DNA from: Pelobacter propionicus DSM 2379
Lineage (GTDB): Bacteria > Desulfobacterota > Desulfuromonadia > Geobacterales > Pseudopelobacteraceae
Assembly (NCBI RefSeq): GCF_000015045.1
Contig: NC_008609.1
Span: 3,709,501-3,773,500 of the forward strand
DNA length: 64,000 nt
Reading direction: 5' to 3'
The notes under the pieces are model-generated. The model was not told the DNA's origin and searched no databases. It saw only the letters and a program-made list of their open reading frames with translations. Shown piece after piece: positions 1-8,549 of the stretch (its first letter is position 1; each line of letters opens with the position of its first letter). A program made the translations under genes and the position numbers.

Positions 1-309
1 GCCCAGTGGGTTTCACCGCTTGTGGTGGAGGATGTGCTACGTGGCCACCCCGCGGTGGCTGATTGCGCCGTTGCCGCCGTGACTATCGGCGCCCTGGCCA
101 GGCCGGGGGCCTTTATCGTACCCGCCGCCGGATTCGAGTCTTCTCCCGAGCTGGTACGGGAGTTGAAGGAACTGGTCAGATCGCGCCTGCCGGATCATAT
201 GTGCCCGGCCCGCTTCCGTTTCATGACCAACCTGCCGCGCACCTCCACCGGAAAAGTCCGGCGCTGCTGCCTGAGGGAGCAGACACCCTCCCCGACCAAG
301 CCGGAGTGA
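1..309 (+). CDS. AMP-forming acyl-CoA/aryl ligase, C-terminal part (cut by window edge)
   Basis: The frame is open from the first base, so only the last 102 residues are seen. They match the mobile C-terminal subdomain of ANL-superfamily ligases, which adenylate a carboxylic acid and pass it to CoA or a carrier protein. The fragment opens with QWVSP followed by an acidic stretch, as in benzoate-CoA-ligase relatives, and ends with the A10-type motif PRTSTGKVRR, whose lysine is the adenylation-step catalytic residue. The stop lies 28 bp before an acyl carrier protein gene with its own Shine-Dalgarno, so the two are probably co-transcribed and the ligase may load that carrier. The substrate cannot be read from this fragment. 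Confidence 0.8.
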   Translation, partial: AQWVSPLVVEDVLRGHPAVADCAVAAVTIGALARPGAFIVPAAGFESSPELVRELKELVRSRLPDHMCPARFRFMTNLPRTSTGKVRRCCLREQTPSPTKPE

Positions 310-337
310 ACGTACACCTTACACAAAGGAGACCAAG

Positions 338-574
338 ATGGATCTGATTGACGAGATGAAAGAGATTCTGCTGAAAGTCGGGGTAGAGGAGAGTGTTGTC
401 AAGGAATTGAGCCAGTATCTGCCGCTTGCCGGCCATGTCCTGGATTCCATGGCCTATACCGAGTTCATGGTTGCCCTGGAAGAGCGTTACGGGATCAAGC
501 TCCTCGATCCGGAGGCAGCCTTCATCAAATCCTTAAGCGATATCAAGAAGGAGATCCTCGAAAAGAGGTCATGA
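338..574 (+). CDS. Acyl carrier protein
   Basis: A 78-residue acidic protein of normal ACP size. The phosphopantetheine attachment site is Ser37 in GHVLDSM, a variant of the usual DSL motif in which the residue after the serine is Met. The start is preceded by AAAGGAG at good spacing. It follows the AMP-ligase fragment, so it is more likely a dedicated carrier for that ligase (specialised acyl or aryl product) than the housekeeping fatty-acid ACP; this is inference. Its stop directly abuts the stop of the convergent diguanylate cyclase gene, with no room for a terminator between them. Confidence 0.85.
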   Translation: MDLIDEMKEILLKVGVEESVVKELSQYLPLAGHVLDSMAYTEFMVALEERYGIKLLDPEAAFIKSLSDIKKEILEKRS

Positions 575-1717
575 TTACGGCAGGGGGGCACGGAGCGCGG
601 CAACCACCCGGTTTCTGCCCCCCTCTTTTGCTTCGTACAGCCGCGTATCAGCCTGCTTGAGCAGTTCCTCAAGCCCGATATCGTCCGGCAGCAGGTCATA
701 ACCAGCCACACCGATGCTGATGGTGATCCGGATGGAACGGCCTGCCCCCAGGGCAAGCGCCTTCTCGGCGATGGTGCGGCGAACAGACTCAGCTACCCCG
801 ACCGCCGCATGGGGGGGAGTTTCGGGCAGGATCACGACAAACTCCTCGCCTCCATAGCGGGCCAGCAGGTCGGTATTGCGCAGCTTTGTCCGCATGGAAT
901 CGGCGACGAGGCGGATGACCTCGTCCCCCTCCGGGTGTCCGTACCTGTCATTGATCTGTTTGAAATGGTCGATATCGACCATGAATGCACTGATGGGATG
1001 CTCGTGCCGGCGGCAGAGCTCCAGCAGAACCGGTGCGGCCTCGCTGAAATGAAAGCGGTTGGCGATGCCGGTCAGGGTATCGATGCGTGCCGTATGTTCG
1101 ATGCTCCGGCGATAGCGGAACAGGCGGCGGTAGAGCCTGTCCAGCGCCAGATTGCCGAACATGGCGATCAGGCAGGTGGGCCAGACCAGGGCATTGTACA
1201 GGGGGAGTTCCAGCTGGGGCGCCAGGCCAAGACGAACCAGGATGTTGGGCAGAACAGCAATGGCAACCACCGTCAGCAGGGTGGGGGCCAGGTTGAAGGA
1301 GAGTCCGGTGAATACGGATATCATGAACCAGAACATGAAGCCGGATACGCCGTAGACCAGCCCCCCCTCGAGCAGGGTCAGGTGGTAGAGGAAGAGGGTC
1401 TCCATTGACAGGACAATCAGCGCCAGCAGCCAGGGGAGAACGGCGCGACGCACACCTGCTGCCAGAGCGATGGGGTAGAGTATCTCGATCACGCCCAGGA
1501 GTATCCTGGTCGGCAGCGCATCCATGGCGTGCGGGGGATCAATCGTCCAGTCCCATACCCAGAGGCCGATGATGAGAAAGAACGTGGCTATGGTGACGCT
1601 GATGACCACGCCCCGTGAGTCGTTGAACTTGAAGTCCAGATAGGACTCCTCAGTGGCAGTATCGAACCGATCGTCAACACCGATTTGCTGCAGTATGGAC
1701 TTCAGCTTGCGTAACAA
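575..1717 (-). CDS. Membrane-bound diguanylate cyclase (GGEEF)
   Basis: A 380-residue protein that would make cyclic di-GMP from two GTP. Residues about 35-195 carry around five or six hydrophobic segments forming a membrane sensor with no recognised ligand domain. Residues about 205-375 form a GGDEF domain with active-site GGEEF at 289-293, the metal/nucleotide segment DIDHFKQIND, and an inhibitory-site RNTD at 280-283, five residues before the signature. It should therefore be active and product-inhibited. It converges on the ACP gene (adjacent stops) and lies 35 bp downstream of the sigma-54 regulator gene on the same strand. Confidence 0.9.
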   Translation of the reverse strand: MLRKLKSILQQIGVDDRFDTATEESYLDFKFNDSRGVVISVTIATFFLIIGLWVWDWTIDPPHAMDALPTRILLGVIEILYPIALAAGVRRAVLPWLLALIVLSMETLFLYHLTLLEGGLVYGVSGFMFWFMISVFTGLSFNLAPTLLTVVAIAVLPNILVRLGLAPQLELPLYNALVWPTCLIAMFGNLALDRLYRRLFRYRRSIEHTARIDTLTGIANRFHFSEAAPVLLELCRRHEHPISAFMVDIDHFKQINDRYGHPEGDEVIRLVADSMRTKLRNTDLLARYGGEEFVVILPETPPHAAVGVAESVRRTIAEKALALGAGRSIRITISIGVAGYDLLPDDIGLEELLKQADTRLYEAKEGGRNRVVAALRAPLP

Positions 1718-1752
1718 AGATGCTACCTCTCGAAACCGTTTATGGGCCAGGA

Positions 1753-3228
1753 TTAGTCCTTCCGGATATATTTCTTGACCGTTCGGCGGTCAAGGTTCGT
1801 GATTCGCGCCACCTCTTCGTAGGTGCCGTGACGTTGGTAGAGCACGCTACAGTAGCCTGCCAACAGCGATTCGGCGTCCAGTGATTCGCTCCTGATGGCA
1901 TCAAGAAGATTGTTGTCGTCATTCTCCTGATTCGGCGGGGTTCTGTCACCCCTGTAATGGCGGGTAATGATGATTCTACGCACCGCCTGTTCCAGCTCCC
2001 GCACGTTGCCCGGCCAGGCATAGTCACTTCCCACATCCCGCCTGATGATGTCGTATACCAGACAGGTGTATTCCCTGGCTTTTTCACCGACCATGCGGAC
2101 CAGAATCCTGCTGATCAGCACTTCCAGTTCGCGGGATTCCTTCCTGATCCTCTCCCTGAGCGAGGGAACCGTTACGATGTCGGAACAGAGGCGGTAGTAG
2201 AAATCGTTGCGGAACTGCCCCTTGGCACGCATCTCGTCCAGCGGTCGGTTGGTTGCCGCGATCACCCGCCCTTGGAAGCGTCGTCGTTCGTGACTTCCCA
2301 CCGGTGCGAATGTTCGTTCCTGCAATACCTGCAGGAGCTTGATCTGCACCGGGATGGATACATCGCCGATTTCATCCAGAAAAATGGAGCCGTGGGGAGA
2401 ACAGCGGTCGAAGACCCCCTCGTGATGTTCGATGGCGCCGGTAAAGGCGCCTTTTTTGTGACCGAAGAGTTCCGACTCCAGCAGGGATTCAGGATACTGT
2501 GACAGGTTGATGGCAATAAAGGAGCGGGTAAAGCTCTCGCTGAAGCACCCCTTGCGTTCATTGAAGGGGATGAAGCCGGAGCGTCCGATGGCTGCAGCCG
2601 CGGCCCCCTTGCCGGTGCCGGTTTCGCCCAGCAGCAGGGTCGAGAAATCTTCCATCCGGTCCCAGAGATACTCTTCGTACCAGGTGATGTTGCAGGTGAA
2701 GATATTGTTCCAGAGTTGCAGGCGCAGGTTCTGCATGGCCGGGGAGGGGCCGGTCAGCCCGCTTTCGATAAAGTAGAAGGCTCTCCGGATCTGGTAGAAG
2801 ATGGCCAGAAAGCGTTGCGCGGCAGCACTGTTCAAGCCGATGTTGGCAAGGGCGGAAAGGATTGTTGACGCGAAGGGGACCGGGATGGGGGTGTCCCCTG
2901 CCGTAAGCTGTTTCAGGATAAAGGCGTCAAAGGGTTGCCGGTACTGGTGGTACAGGTCGAAGAGCATCGCGGTGCGCAACAGTTCCCGGTCGCTCTGGCT
3001 GTAGCCGCTCAGGTCGGTTGAGCCACGCAGCTTCAGCATCCGCAGCCGCTCGCTGACCCGTGCGACAGCCTGTTCAACGGTATCGTCCCACGACATGGAG
3101 GGCGGGGCGTCGGCGATCCTGCGGTCAACTTCGATGCGTGACTGGCTGAAGGGGTTGGTGAAGGCTGCCTGGGAAACGTTCCTGAAAAACTCTCGATCGG
3201 GCGCGGATAACGATTTGATTTCATTCAT
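1753..3228 (-). CDS. Sigma-54-dependent transcriptional activator without receiver domain
   Basis: A 491-residue bacterial enhancer-binding protein from the chosen ATG. The first ~200 residues match no sensory domain I recognise and show no receiver. The central AAA+ domain has Walker A GETGTGKG, the sigma-54 contact loop GAFTGA, Walker B FLDEIGD and the arginine-bearing NDFYYRL segment, so it should be active. The C-terminus ends in a Fis-type helix-turn-helix (EEVARITNLDRRTVKKY). An in-frame TTG at 3264 is possible, but it coincides with a TTGACA promoter-like box, and the ATG at 3228 is the first ATG. It is divergent from the amidohydrolase-Aas set, a plausible target. The signal sensed is unknown. 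Confidence 0.88.
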   Translation of the reverse strand: MNEIKSLSAPDREFFRNVSQAAFTNPFSQSRIEVDRRIADAPPSMSWDDTVEQAVARVSERLRMLKLRGSTDLSGYSQSDRELLRTAMLFDLYHQYRQPFDAFILKQLTAGDTPIPVPFASTILSALANIGLNSAAAQRFLAIFYQIRRAFYFIESGLTGPSPAMQNLRLQLWNNIFTCNITWYEEYLWDRMEDFSTLLLGETGTGKGAAAAAIGRSGFIPFNERKGCFSESFTRSFIAINLSQYPESLLESELFGHKKGAFTGAIEHHEGVFDRCSPHGSIFLDEIGDVSIPVQIKLLQVLQERTFAPVGSHERRRFQGRVIAATNRPLDEMRAKGQFRNDFYYRLCSDIVTVPSLRERIRKESRELEVLISRILVRMVGEKAREYTCLVYDIIRRDVGSDYAWPGNVRELEQAVRRIIITRHYRGDRTPPNQENDDNNLLDAIRSESLDAESLLAGYCSVLYQRHGTYEEVARITNLDRRTVKKYIRKD

Positions 3229-3234
3229 GCAAAT

Positions 3235-3264
3235 TATGTACAGGAAGCGTACCTGTTTTGTCAA
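3235..3264 (-). promoter_or_regulatory. Candidate sigma-70 promoter for the sigma-54 regulator
   Basis: TTGACA (3264-3259) is followed after 18 bp by the weak -10 match TACATA, with CATAAT slightly further on. If used, transcription would begin almost at the ATG at 3228, giving a leaderless or very short-leader mRNA; no Shine-Dalgarno is seen before that ATG. The -35 is perfect but the -10 spacing is imperfect. Confidence 0.3.
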
Positions 3265-3333
3265 CGCCTGTGAACCCGGTGCTTGCTGCCGGCGACTCCG
3301 GCATGGTCAGGCGGTGCCAGGGTGTGGGGGCGC

Positions 3334-4521
3334 ATGGCGCACAAGAAGGCCGCGGGAAGGGAGATAGCGAGGCATTTCCCGAAAAATGGGAGCGATCCTC
3401 CCGTATTGGCACACTGCCTGAAAGGTCCGGCTGCATTGTTTTTTATTCTGTCAGCGGCCTGTTATCTGGTATTGTGGCCGCGACCCTCGGGGGCAACGAC
3501 CATGCATGCAGGCACCACCACCATCGATATCCACTGCCACACCGCCGGAATCGGCGCCGGCGGGAGCGGTTGCTTCGTCTCGCCGGCGCTGCGCGGCAGC
3601 TGGCGTTACCGAGTCTACCTCAGGGCCTTTAATGTCAGCGAGCAGGAACTCAGGAACGAGGGAGACGGCTTGATCATGCGGCGCATCTCGGAACGACTGT
3701 CCAGGTCGCGTCTCGTGGATGCGGCGGTGGTCCTGGCCATGGATGGCGTAGTAGGGGACAACGGCCGACTGGACCGTTCCGTCACTGAGGTCTATATCCC
3801 CAACGGTTTTGTGGCGCGTGAAACCAGCGGGTATCAGAACCTGCTGTTCGGGGCCAGCGTCAATCCGTATCGCGGCGATGCACTGGCGCGGCTGGACCAG
3901 GTCGTTGCCGCCGGCGCCGTGCTGCTCAAGTGGCTCCCCTCTATCCAGCATATCGACCCGGCGGATACGCGACTGATCCCCTTCTATCTGCGCCTGAGAG
4001 ATCTGGGGCTGCCGCTGTTGACCCACACCGGAAACGAGGAATCCTTTACCCGGGCGCGGAACGAGCTGGGAGATCCGGAACGATTACGCCTGCCGCTCTC
4101 CCTGGGGGTGGTGGTAATCGCTGCCCACGCCGCTTCCAACGGCAGGAACGGAGGGGAGAGCAACTTCAGGCGCTTCCTGCGTCTCTGTAGCGAATTTCCC
4201 AACCTGTATGCCGATGTATCCGCCATAACCCAGGCCAACCGCATCGGCCATCTGCACCGGTTGCTCCGCCACGGTGAATTGCATGACCGCCTTCTGTACG
4301 GCACCGACATGCCGTTGTTGACCACCGGTATCGCCTCACCCTGGTTTCACGCCCATCTGCTGTCGCCCGCCAGGCTTGTGCGAATTCTCAAAAACAGGAA
4401 CCCCTGGGATCGCGACGTTGAGATGAAACGCTCCCTGGGGCTGCCCCTCCCCGTATTCAGCCGGGCGACCGCTCTGCTGCGTATGCCGGACACCCATGAG
4501 GTGGATCATGCCAACCCCTGA
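3334..4521 (+). CDS. Amidohydrolase-family (Amidohydro_2-like) TIM-barrel protein with N-terminal hydrophobic segment
   Basis: About 395 residues from the ATG after a GTGGGGG run; an in-frame TTG at 3283 would lengthen it and an ATG at 3502 would give only the catalytic domain. A hydrophobic stretch (GPAALFFILSAACYLVLW) near residues 32-49 looks like a signal anchor or secretion signal. The metal-binding pattern of amidohydrolases is visible in order: DIHCH, LLKW, LTHTG, AAHAA and a late GTD. The 3' end overlaps the start of the LplT-Aas fusion by 14 bp, so the two are translationally coupled. A role in lipid or amide hydrolysis beside that gene is inference; the substrate is unknown. Confidence 0.75.
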   Translation: MAHKKAAGREIARHFPKNGSDPPVLAHCLKGPAALFFILSAACYLVLWPRPSGATTMHAGTTTIDIHCHTAGIGAGGSGCFVSPALRGSWRYRVYLRAFNVSEQELRNEGDGLIMRRISERLSRSRLVDAAVVLAMDGVVGDNGRLDRSVTEVYIPNGFVARETSGYQNLLFGASVNPYRGDALARLDQVVAAGAVLLKWLPSIQHIDPADTRLIPFYLRLRDLGLPLLTHTGNEESFTRARNELGDPERLRLPLSLGVVVIAAHAASNGRNGGESNFRRFLRLCSEFPNLYADVSAITQANRIGHLHRLLRHGELHDRLLYGTDMPLLTTGIASPWFHAHLLSPARLVRILKNRNPWDRDVEMKRSLGLPLPVFSRATALLRMPDTHEVDHANP

Positions 4522-7500
4522 ACACGCCCAATCATCCGTCACCGGGAAGCTCTCCCGCTCATTTGTCCGGCTCAATGCAACCCAGTTCCTGGGGGCGATG
4601 AACGACAACATCCTCAAGCTGCTGATCATATTCTGCCTGATCGGAGCCCAGGGAGCGGAACACGCCGGCGTCATAACCGCCGCAGTGGGAGCCACTTTCG
4701 TGCTCCCCTTCCTGCTCTTCTCCGCCCCGGCAGGCTGCTTGGCGGACCGGCTGGCAAAGTCGCGCATCATCGTGGCGGTCAAGCTGATGGAGGTTGCGGT
4801 CACCGCCCTGGCGGTGCTGGCCTTTGCCCTGGGGTGGCATGGGGGGCTCTACCTGGTGATCTTCCTGATGGCCACCCACAGTGCCTTTTTCGCCCCGGCC
4901 AAATACGGCGTGATCCCCGAGCTGGCCGGCCGTGACCAACTCTCCCGCGCCAACGGACTGGTGGAATCATTCACCTACCTGGCCATCATCTTCGGGACCA
5001 CCATGGCTTCCGGCCTGACCCAGGCTGTTCTGGGGCGCTTCTGGCTGGCGGCGCTGCTCTGCCTGCTGATCGCCGTGGCCGGACTCTGGGCGGCCTTCGG
5101 CATGGAGAGAACCCCCGCCGCTGACAGCCGGCGCAGCATATCCCTCTTCCCTGACGAAATCCTGCGCACCCTGCTGGAGATTCACCACGATCGGGATCTG
5201 ATGCTGGCGGTGATCGGCCAGGCCTACTTCCTGTTCATGGGGGCCTATGCCCAACTCAACCTGATTGCCTACGGCATGCAGGAAATGGGGCTGGTCGAGG
5301 CCCAGAGCGGCTACCTCTTTCTGGCCGCCGCCCTGGGGATCGGCGGCGGTTCGCTGCTAGCAGCCAAACTCTCCGGCCGGGACGTGGAGTTCGGCATCGT
5401 GCCCATCGGCGCCATCGGCCTGACCATCGCGCTGATGCTGCTGCACGCCGTTCCCTCCTCGCTCCCCTCCTGCCTGGCCATCCTGGTGCTGTTCGGCGTC
5501 TCCGCCGGCCTGTTCAGCCTGCCGCTGCAGACCTTCATCCAGTTCCGGGCCGAACCGGCCAGGCGGGGCGAGGTGCTGGCCGCCGCCAGCTTCCTCAACT
5601 GGGTCGGAATCCTTCTGGCCTCGGCCCTGACCTGGTTCTTCAGCGGCCCGTTGAAGCTCTCCGCCGCCCAGGGGTTCAGTTCCGTCGGCGTCCTGACCCT
5701 GCTCCTGACCCTGATCTCCTTCTGGGCATTGCCCGACTTCCTGCTGCGCTTCATCGCCCTGGTGACCATGCGCGTCTTCTACCGCATCCGCATCCATGGC
5801 GCCGATAACCTGCCCATCGAGGGACCGGCGTTGCTGATCCCCAACCATGTCACCTGGGTGGACGCCCTGCTGCTGACCGCCACCAATCAGCGCCGGATCC
5901 GCTTTGTCATGCAACGCGAAATCTACGACACCCCCGTCCTGCGGGTGCTGTTCAAACTGATGGGAGTCATCCCGGTCTCCTCCCGCGACGGCAAAAAGGA
6001 GCTGCTGGAATTCATACGCAGGGCCCGCGCAGCCCTGGATGACGGCTACATGGTCTGCATCTTTGCCGAGGGGGAACTTACCCGCACCGGCATGCTGCGG
6101 GAATTCCGGGGCGGGTTCGAGCGGATCGTGAAAGACAGCGGTTACCCGATCATCCCGGTCTACATCGGCGGCGCCTGGGGCAGCATCCTCAGCTATGCCC
6201 ACGGTCGCCTGCTCTCCCGTCCGCCGACCCTGTCCCCCTACCGGGTCAGCGTCATCTTCGGTGATCCCATGCCGGCCACCAGCACCGCCCTGGAGGTACG
6301 CCAGGCGGTCATGCAACTTTCCTGCGACTGGTTCGAATCGCGCAAAGCGGGGCGTCGTCCCCTGGCCGAGCAGTTTGTCCGTACCGCCAGGAGGAACTGG
6401 AGCCGCCGGGCAGTTGCCGACACCTCCGGGAAAACGTTGAGCTACGGCCAGACCCTGGCCGGCGCCCTGGCCCTGGCACGGAAGCTGGAAAGAGTGCTGC
6501 CCGCCGCTGCTTCCCGTGAAAAAGCAGGCCCAGAGAGGTGCGGTGAGGCCGGTTACGTCGGCGTGCTCCTCCCACCTTCGGTGGGCGGGGTGCTGACCAA
6601 CCTGGCCCTGTCGCTGATGGGGCGCGTACCGGTCAACCTGAACTACACCGCTTCGGAGGCCTCCTTCCGCTCGGCCGTGGAACAGTGCGCTATCACGAGC
6701 ATCATCACCTCGCGTGCTTTTCTGGAGAAGCTCCCCGCGCTGCCGAGGCCTGAGGGGATAATCCTGCTGGAGAATCTCCTGCCGAACCTCTCCGCCACGG
6801 ACAGGCTGCTGGCGCTGGTCAGGGGACGCCTGCTCCCCTCACGACTGCTCTGCAACCGGGAGGAGTTCAATGCCGACAAAGTGGGCACGGTGATCTTCTC
6901 CTCCGGCAGCACCGGCGAACCCAAGGGGGTCATGCTGACCCATCACAACATCATGTCCAACATCGAGGCGCTGCGCATGGTCTTCCGGGTCGACCTGAAC
7001 GACAACGTCTGTTCGGCCTTGCCGTTCTTCCATTCCCTGGGTTTTACCGCCACTCTCTGGTTTCCGTTGACCAGCGGTTTTTCCGCCGCCTACCACCCCA
7101 ACCCCTTGGATGGCGAGAAGATCGCCCAGGTGGTGCGGGAGCATCGCTCCACCATCCTGCTGGCCACTCCCACCTTTCTTTTGGCCTATCTGCGGCGGGC
7201 CAAAAAAGAGGACTTTGCCTCCCTACGACTGGTGGTGACCGGCGCCGAGAAGCTGAAGAGCAGGCTGGCCGACTCCTTCCAGGAGAAGTTCGGAATACGC
7301 CCCCTGGAGGGGTATGGCGCAACCGAACTGTCACCGGTGATCACCCTGAGCCTGCCGGATGTTGAGGCGGGTGGTGTCCGTCAGCACGGTTCAAAAGAGG
7401 GGAGCGTGGGGCACCCCATTCCGGGAGTGGCCATCCGCGTGGTGGATCCGGAGAGCGGTGAGCCGCTGAAACCGGGGCAACCGGGACTGCTGCTGGTCAG

Positions 7501-7948
7501 GGGGCCGAATGTCATGCTGGGCTATCTGGGCAGAGGCGACAAGTCCGCCGAGGCGATCAGGGATGGCTGGTATGTGACCGGCGATATCGGCGTTATGGAT
7601 GACGACGGCTTCATCCGTATCACCGACCGCCTCTCCCGTTTCAGCAAGATCGGCGGTGAGATGGTGCCCCACGGCGTGGTTGAGGACGAACTGCACGGCC
7701 GCATCGGCCAGAGCCAGGTTCTGGCGGTCACGGCCGTACCGGACGAGAAAAAGGGGGAGCGGCTGGTGGTGATCTACACCAGGGGGACCACCGACGCCGA
7801 GACCCTCCAGCGCCACCTGTCAGAATGCAGTCTGCCCAACCTGTGGAAGCCGGGCCGCGACGGCTACATCGAGGTGGAAAACCTGCCGGTCCTGGGGAGC
7901 GGCAAACTGGACCTGAAGCGGCTCAGGGAGATCGCCTTGGGGGGATAG
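4508..7948 (+). CDS. LplT-PlsC-acyl-ACP synthetase triple fusion (lysophospholipid import and reacylation)
   Basis: A 1146-residue protein with three modules. Residues ~15-410 are a major-facilitator transporter resembling LplT, the lysophospholipid flippase. Residues ~425-610 are a PlsC-type acyltransferase with the HX4D motif in NHVTWVD and a FAEGELTR substrate motif. Residues ~640-1146 are an AMP-forming acyl ligase with P-loop SSGSTGEPKG, YGATE, TGD and a C-terminal GKLDLKR lysine. In E. coli LplT and Aas are separate proteins that import and reacylate lysophospholipids; the fusion puts both steps in one polypeptide at the inner membrane. ATG 4508 is chosen because GAGG lies six bases upstream; ATG 4496 is also in frame. 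It overlaps the upstream amidohydrolase. Confidence 0.9.
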   Translation: MPTPEHAQSSVTGKLSRSFVRLNATQFLGAMNDNILKLLIIFCLIGAQGAEHAGVITAAVGATFVLPFLLFSAPAGCLADRLAKSRIIVAVKLMEVAVTALAVLAFALGWHGGLYLVIFLMATHSAFFAPAKYGVIPELAGRDQLSRANGLVESFTYLAIIFGTTMASGLTQAVLGRFWLAALLCLLIAVAGLWAAFGMERTPAADSRRSISLFPDEILRTLLEIHHDRDLMLAVIGQAYFLFMGAYAQLNLIAYGMQEMGLVEAQSGYLFLAAALGIGGGSLLAAKLSGRDVEFGIVPIGAIGLTIALMLLHAVPSSLPSCLAILVLFGVSAGLFSLPLQTFIQFRAEPARRGEVLAAASFLNWVGILLASALTWFFSGPLKLSAAQGFSSVGVLTLLLTLISFWALPDFLLRFIALVTMRVFYRIRIHGADNLPIEGPALLIPNHVTWVDALLLTATNQRRIRFVMQREIYDTPVLRVLFKLMGVIPVSSRDGKKELLEFIRRARAALDDGYMVCIFAEGELTRTGMLREFRGGFERIVKDSGYPIIPVYIGGAWGSILSYAHGRLLSRPPTLSPYRVSVIFGDPMPATSTALEVRQAVMQLSCDWFESRKAGRRPLAEQFVRTARRNWSRRAVADTSGKTLSYGQTLAGALALARKLERVLPAAASREKAGPERCGEAGYVGVLLPPSVGGVLTNLALSLMGRVPVNLNYTASEASFRSAVEQCAITSIITSRAFLEKLPALPRPEGIILLENLLPNLSATDRLLALVRGRLLPSRLLCNREEFNADKVGTVIFSSGSTGEPKGVMLTHHNIMSNIEALRMVFRVDLNDNVCSALPFFHSLGFTATLWFPLTSGFSAAYHPNPLDGEKIAQVVREHRSTILLATPTFLLAYLRRAKKEDFASLRLVVTGAEKLKSRLADSFQEKFGIRPLEGYGATELSPVITLSLPDVEAGGVRQHGSKEGSVGHPIPGVAIRVVDPESGEPLKPGQPGLLLVRGPNVMLGYLGRGDKSAEAIRDGWYVTGDIGVMDDDGFIRITDRLSRFSKIGGEMVPHGVVEDELHGRIGQSQVLAVTAVPDEKKGERLVVIYTRGTTDAETLQRHLSECSLPNLWKPGRDGYIEVENLPVLGSGKLDLKRLREIALGG

Positions 7949-7961
7949 GGGGGTGACGTAC

Positions 7962-8100
7962 ATGCGCAGGATCGTGCCGTACTCCGCTGTTGTCCTGTTC
8001 CTGCTCCTGCTGGCCAGGTGGCGGGTAGGGAGGAAGTTTTACTACCCCGATCGGACGGTGTATGCTACACCCGCCAACCAATGGCTTGAAAATGACCACA
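7962..8100 (+). pseudogene. N-terminal remnant of an alpha/beta-hydrolase (BEM46-like)
   Basis: The translation from ATG 7962 gives a membrane anchor (IVPYSAVVLFLLLLARW) followed by FYYPDRTVYATPAN. This is the characteristic opening of membrane-anchored BEM46/YqiA-like alpha/beta hydrolases, just before the catalytic fold. Nothing of the GxSxG core or the catalytic Asp and His follows. The frame stays open and runs into the secreted glutaredoxin, which has its own Shine-Dalgarno and signal peptide. I read this as a gene reduced by deletion to its first ~45 codons; a short functional membrane peptide cannot be excluded. Confidence 0.5.
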
Positions 8101-8150
8101 AGAACCGGGCGGAACCGCAGGAGCAGTGTCCGCCACGAGAGGGGAACGAG

Positions 8151-8537
8151 ATGAAAACAGTACTGATGACTATGACCATGGCGCTGCTGGCGGTACCGTT
8201 TGGCTGGGCGAACGGGACTTCGGGGACGGAAACCACGGCCGGCAACAGCTTCGCCGTCGCCCAGGCCACCGTACCGGCCCCCTCCTCCGACAGCCGCCGT
8301 TTCAGCGGCACGGTGGAGTTGTACATAACCGACTGGTGCGGCTACTGCAAGCGGGCGGTCGCCTACATGAAAGCCAGGAACATCCCCCACGTCGTCTACG
8401 ACATCGAGAAGGATGAAGCGGCCCGCAAGCGCTTTCTGCAACTGGGCGGCAGCGGCGTGCCGCTGATCATGGTCGGCAACCGGCGCATGTCCGGTTTTTC
8501 GCCAGAGTTGCTGGAGCAGTATCTGGGAAACCGCTGA
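8151..8537 (+). CDS. Secreted glutaredoxin-like protein
   Basis: 128 residues from the ATG after GAGAGGGGAACGAG. The start was chosen because a clean signal peptide begins here (MKTVLMTMTMALLAVPFGWA) although the frame is open further upstream. The mature part is a glutaredoxin/NrdH-type thioredoxin fold with the dithiol WCGYCKR, a cis-proline region GSGVPLIMV and a terminal GFSPELLEQYL helix. The location would be the periplasm, where it could reduce or isomerise disulfides or carry thiol adducts. It lies 12 bp before the YjdF-like gene and is probably co-transcribed with it. Its partner proteins are not evident. Confidence 0.82.
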   Translation: MKTVLMTMTMALLAVPFGWANGTSGTETTAGNSFAVAQATVPAPSSDSRRFSGTVELYITDWCGYCKRAVAYMKARNIPHVVYDIEKDEAARKRFLQLGGSGVPLIMVGNRRMSGFSPELLEQYLGNR

Positions 8538-8549
8538 GGCTCGTACCCG

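Noticed and set aside
5357-6316. A 319-codon frame antisense to the LplT-Aas fusion
   Set aside because: No domain, Gln/Asp/Gly-rich translation, fully explained by the bias of the sense gene.
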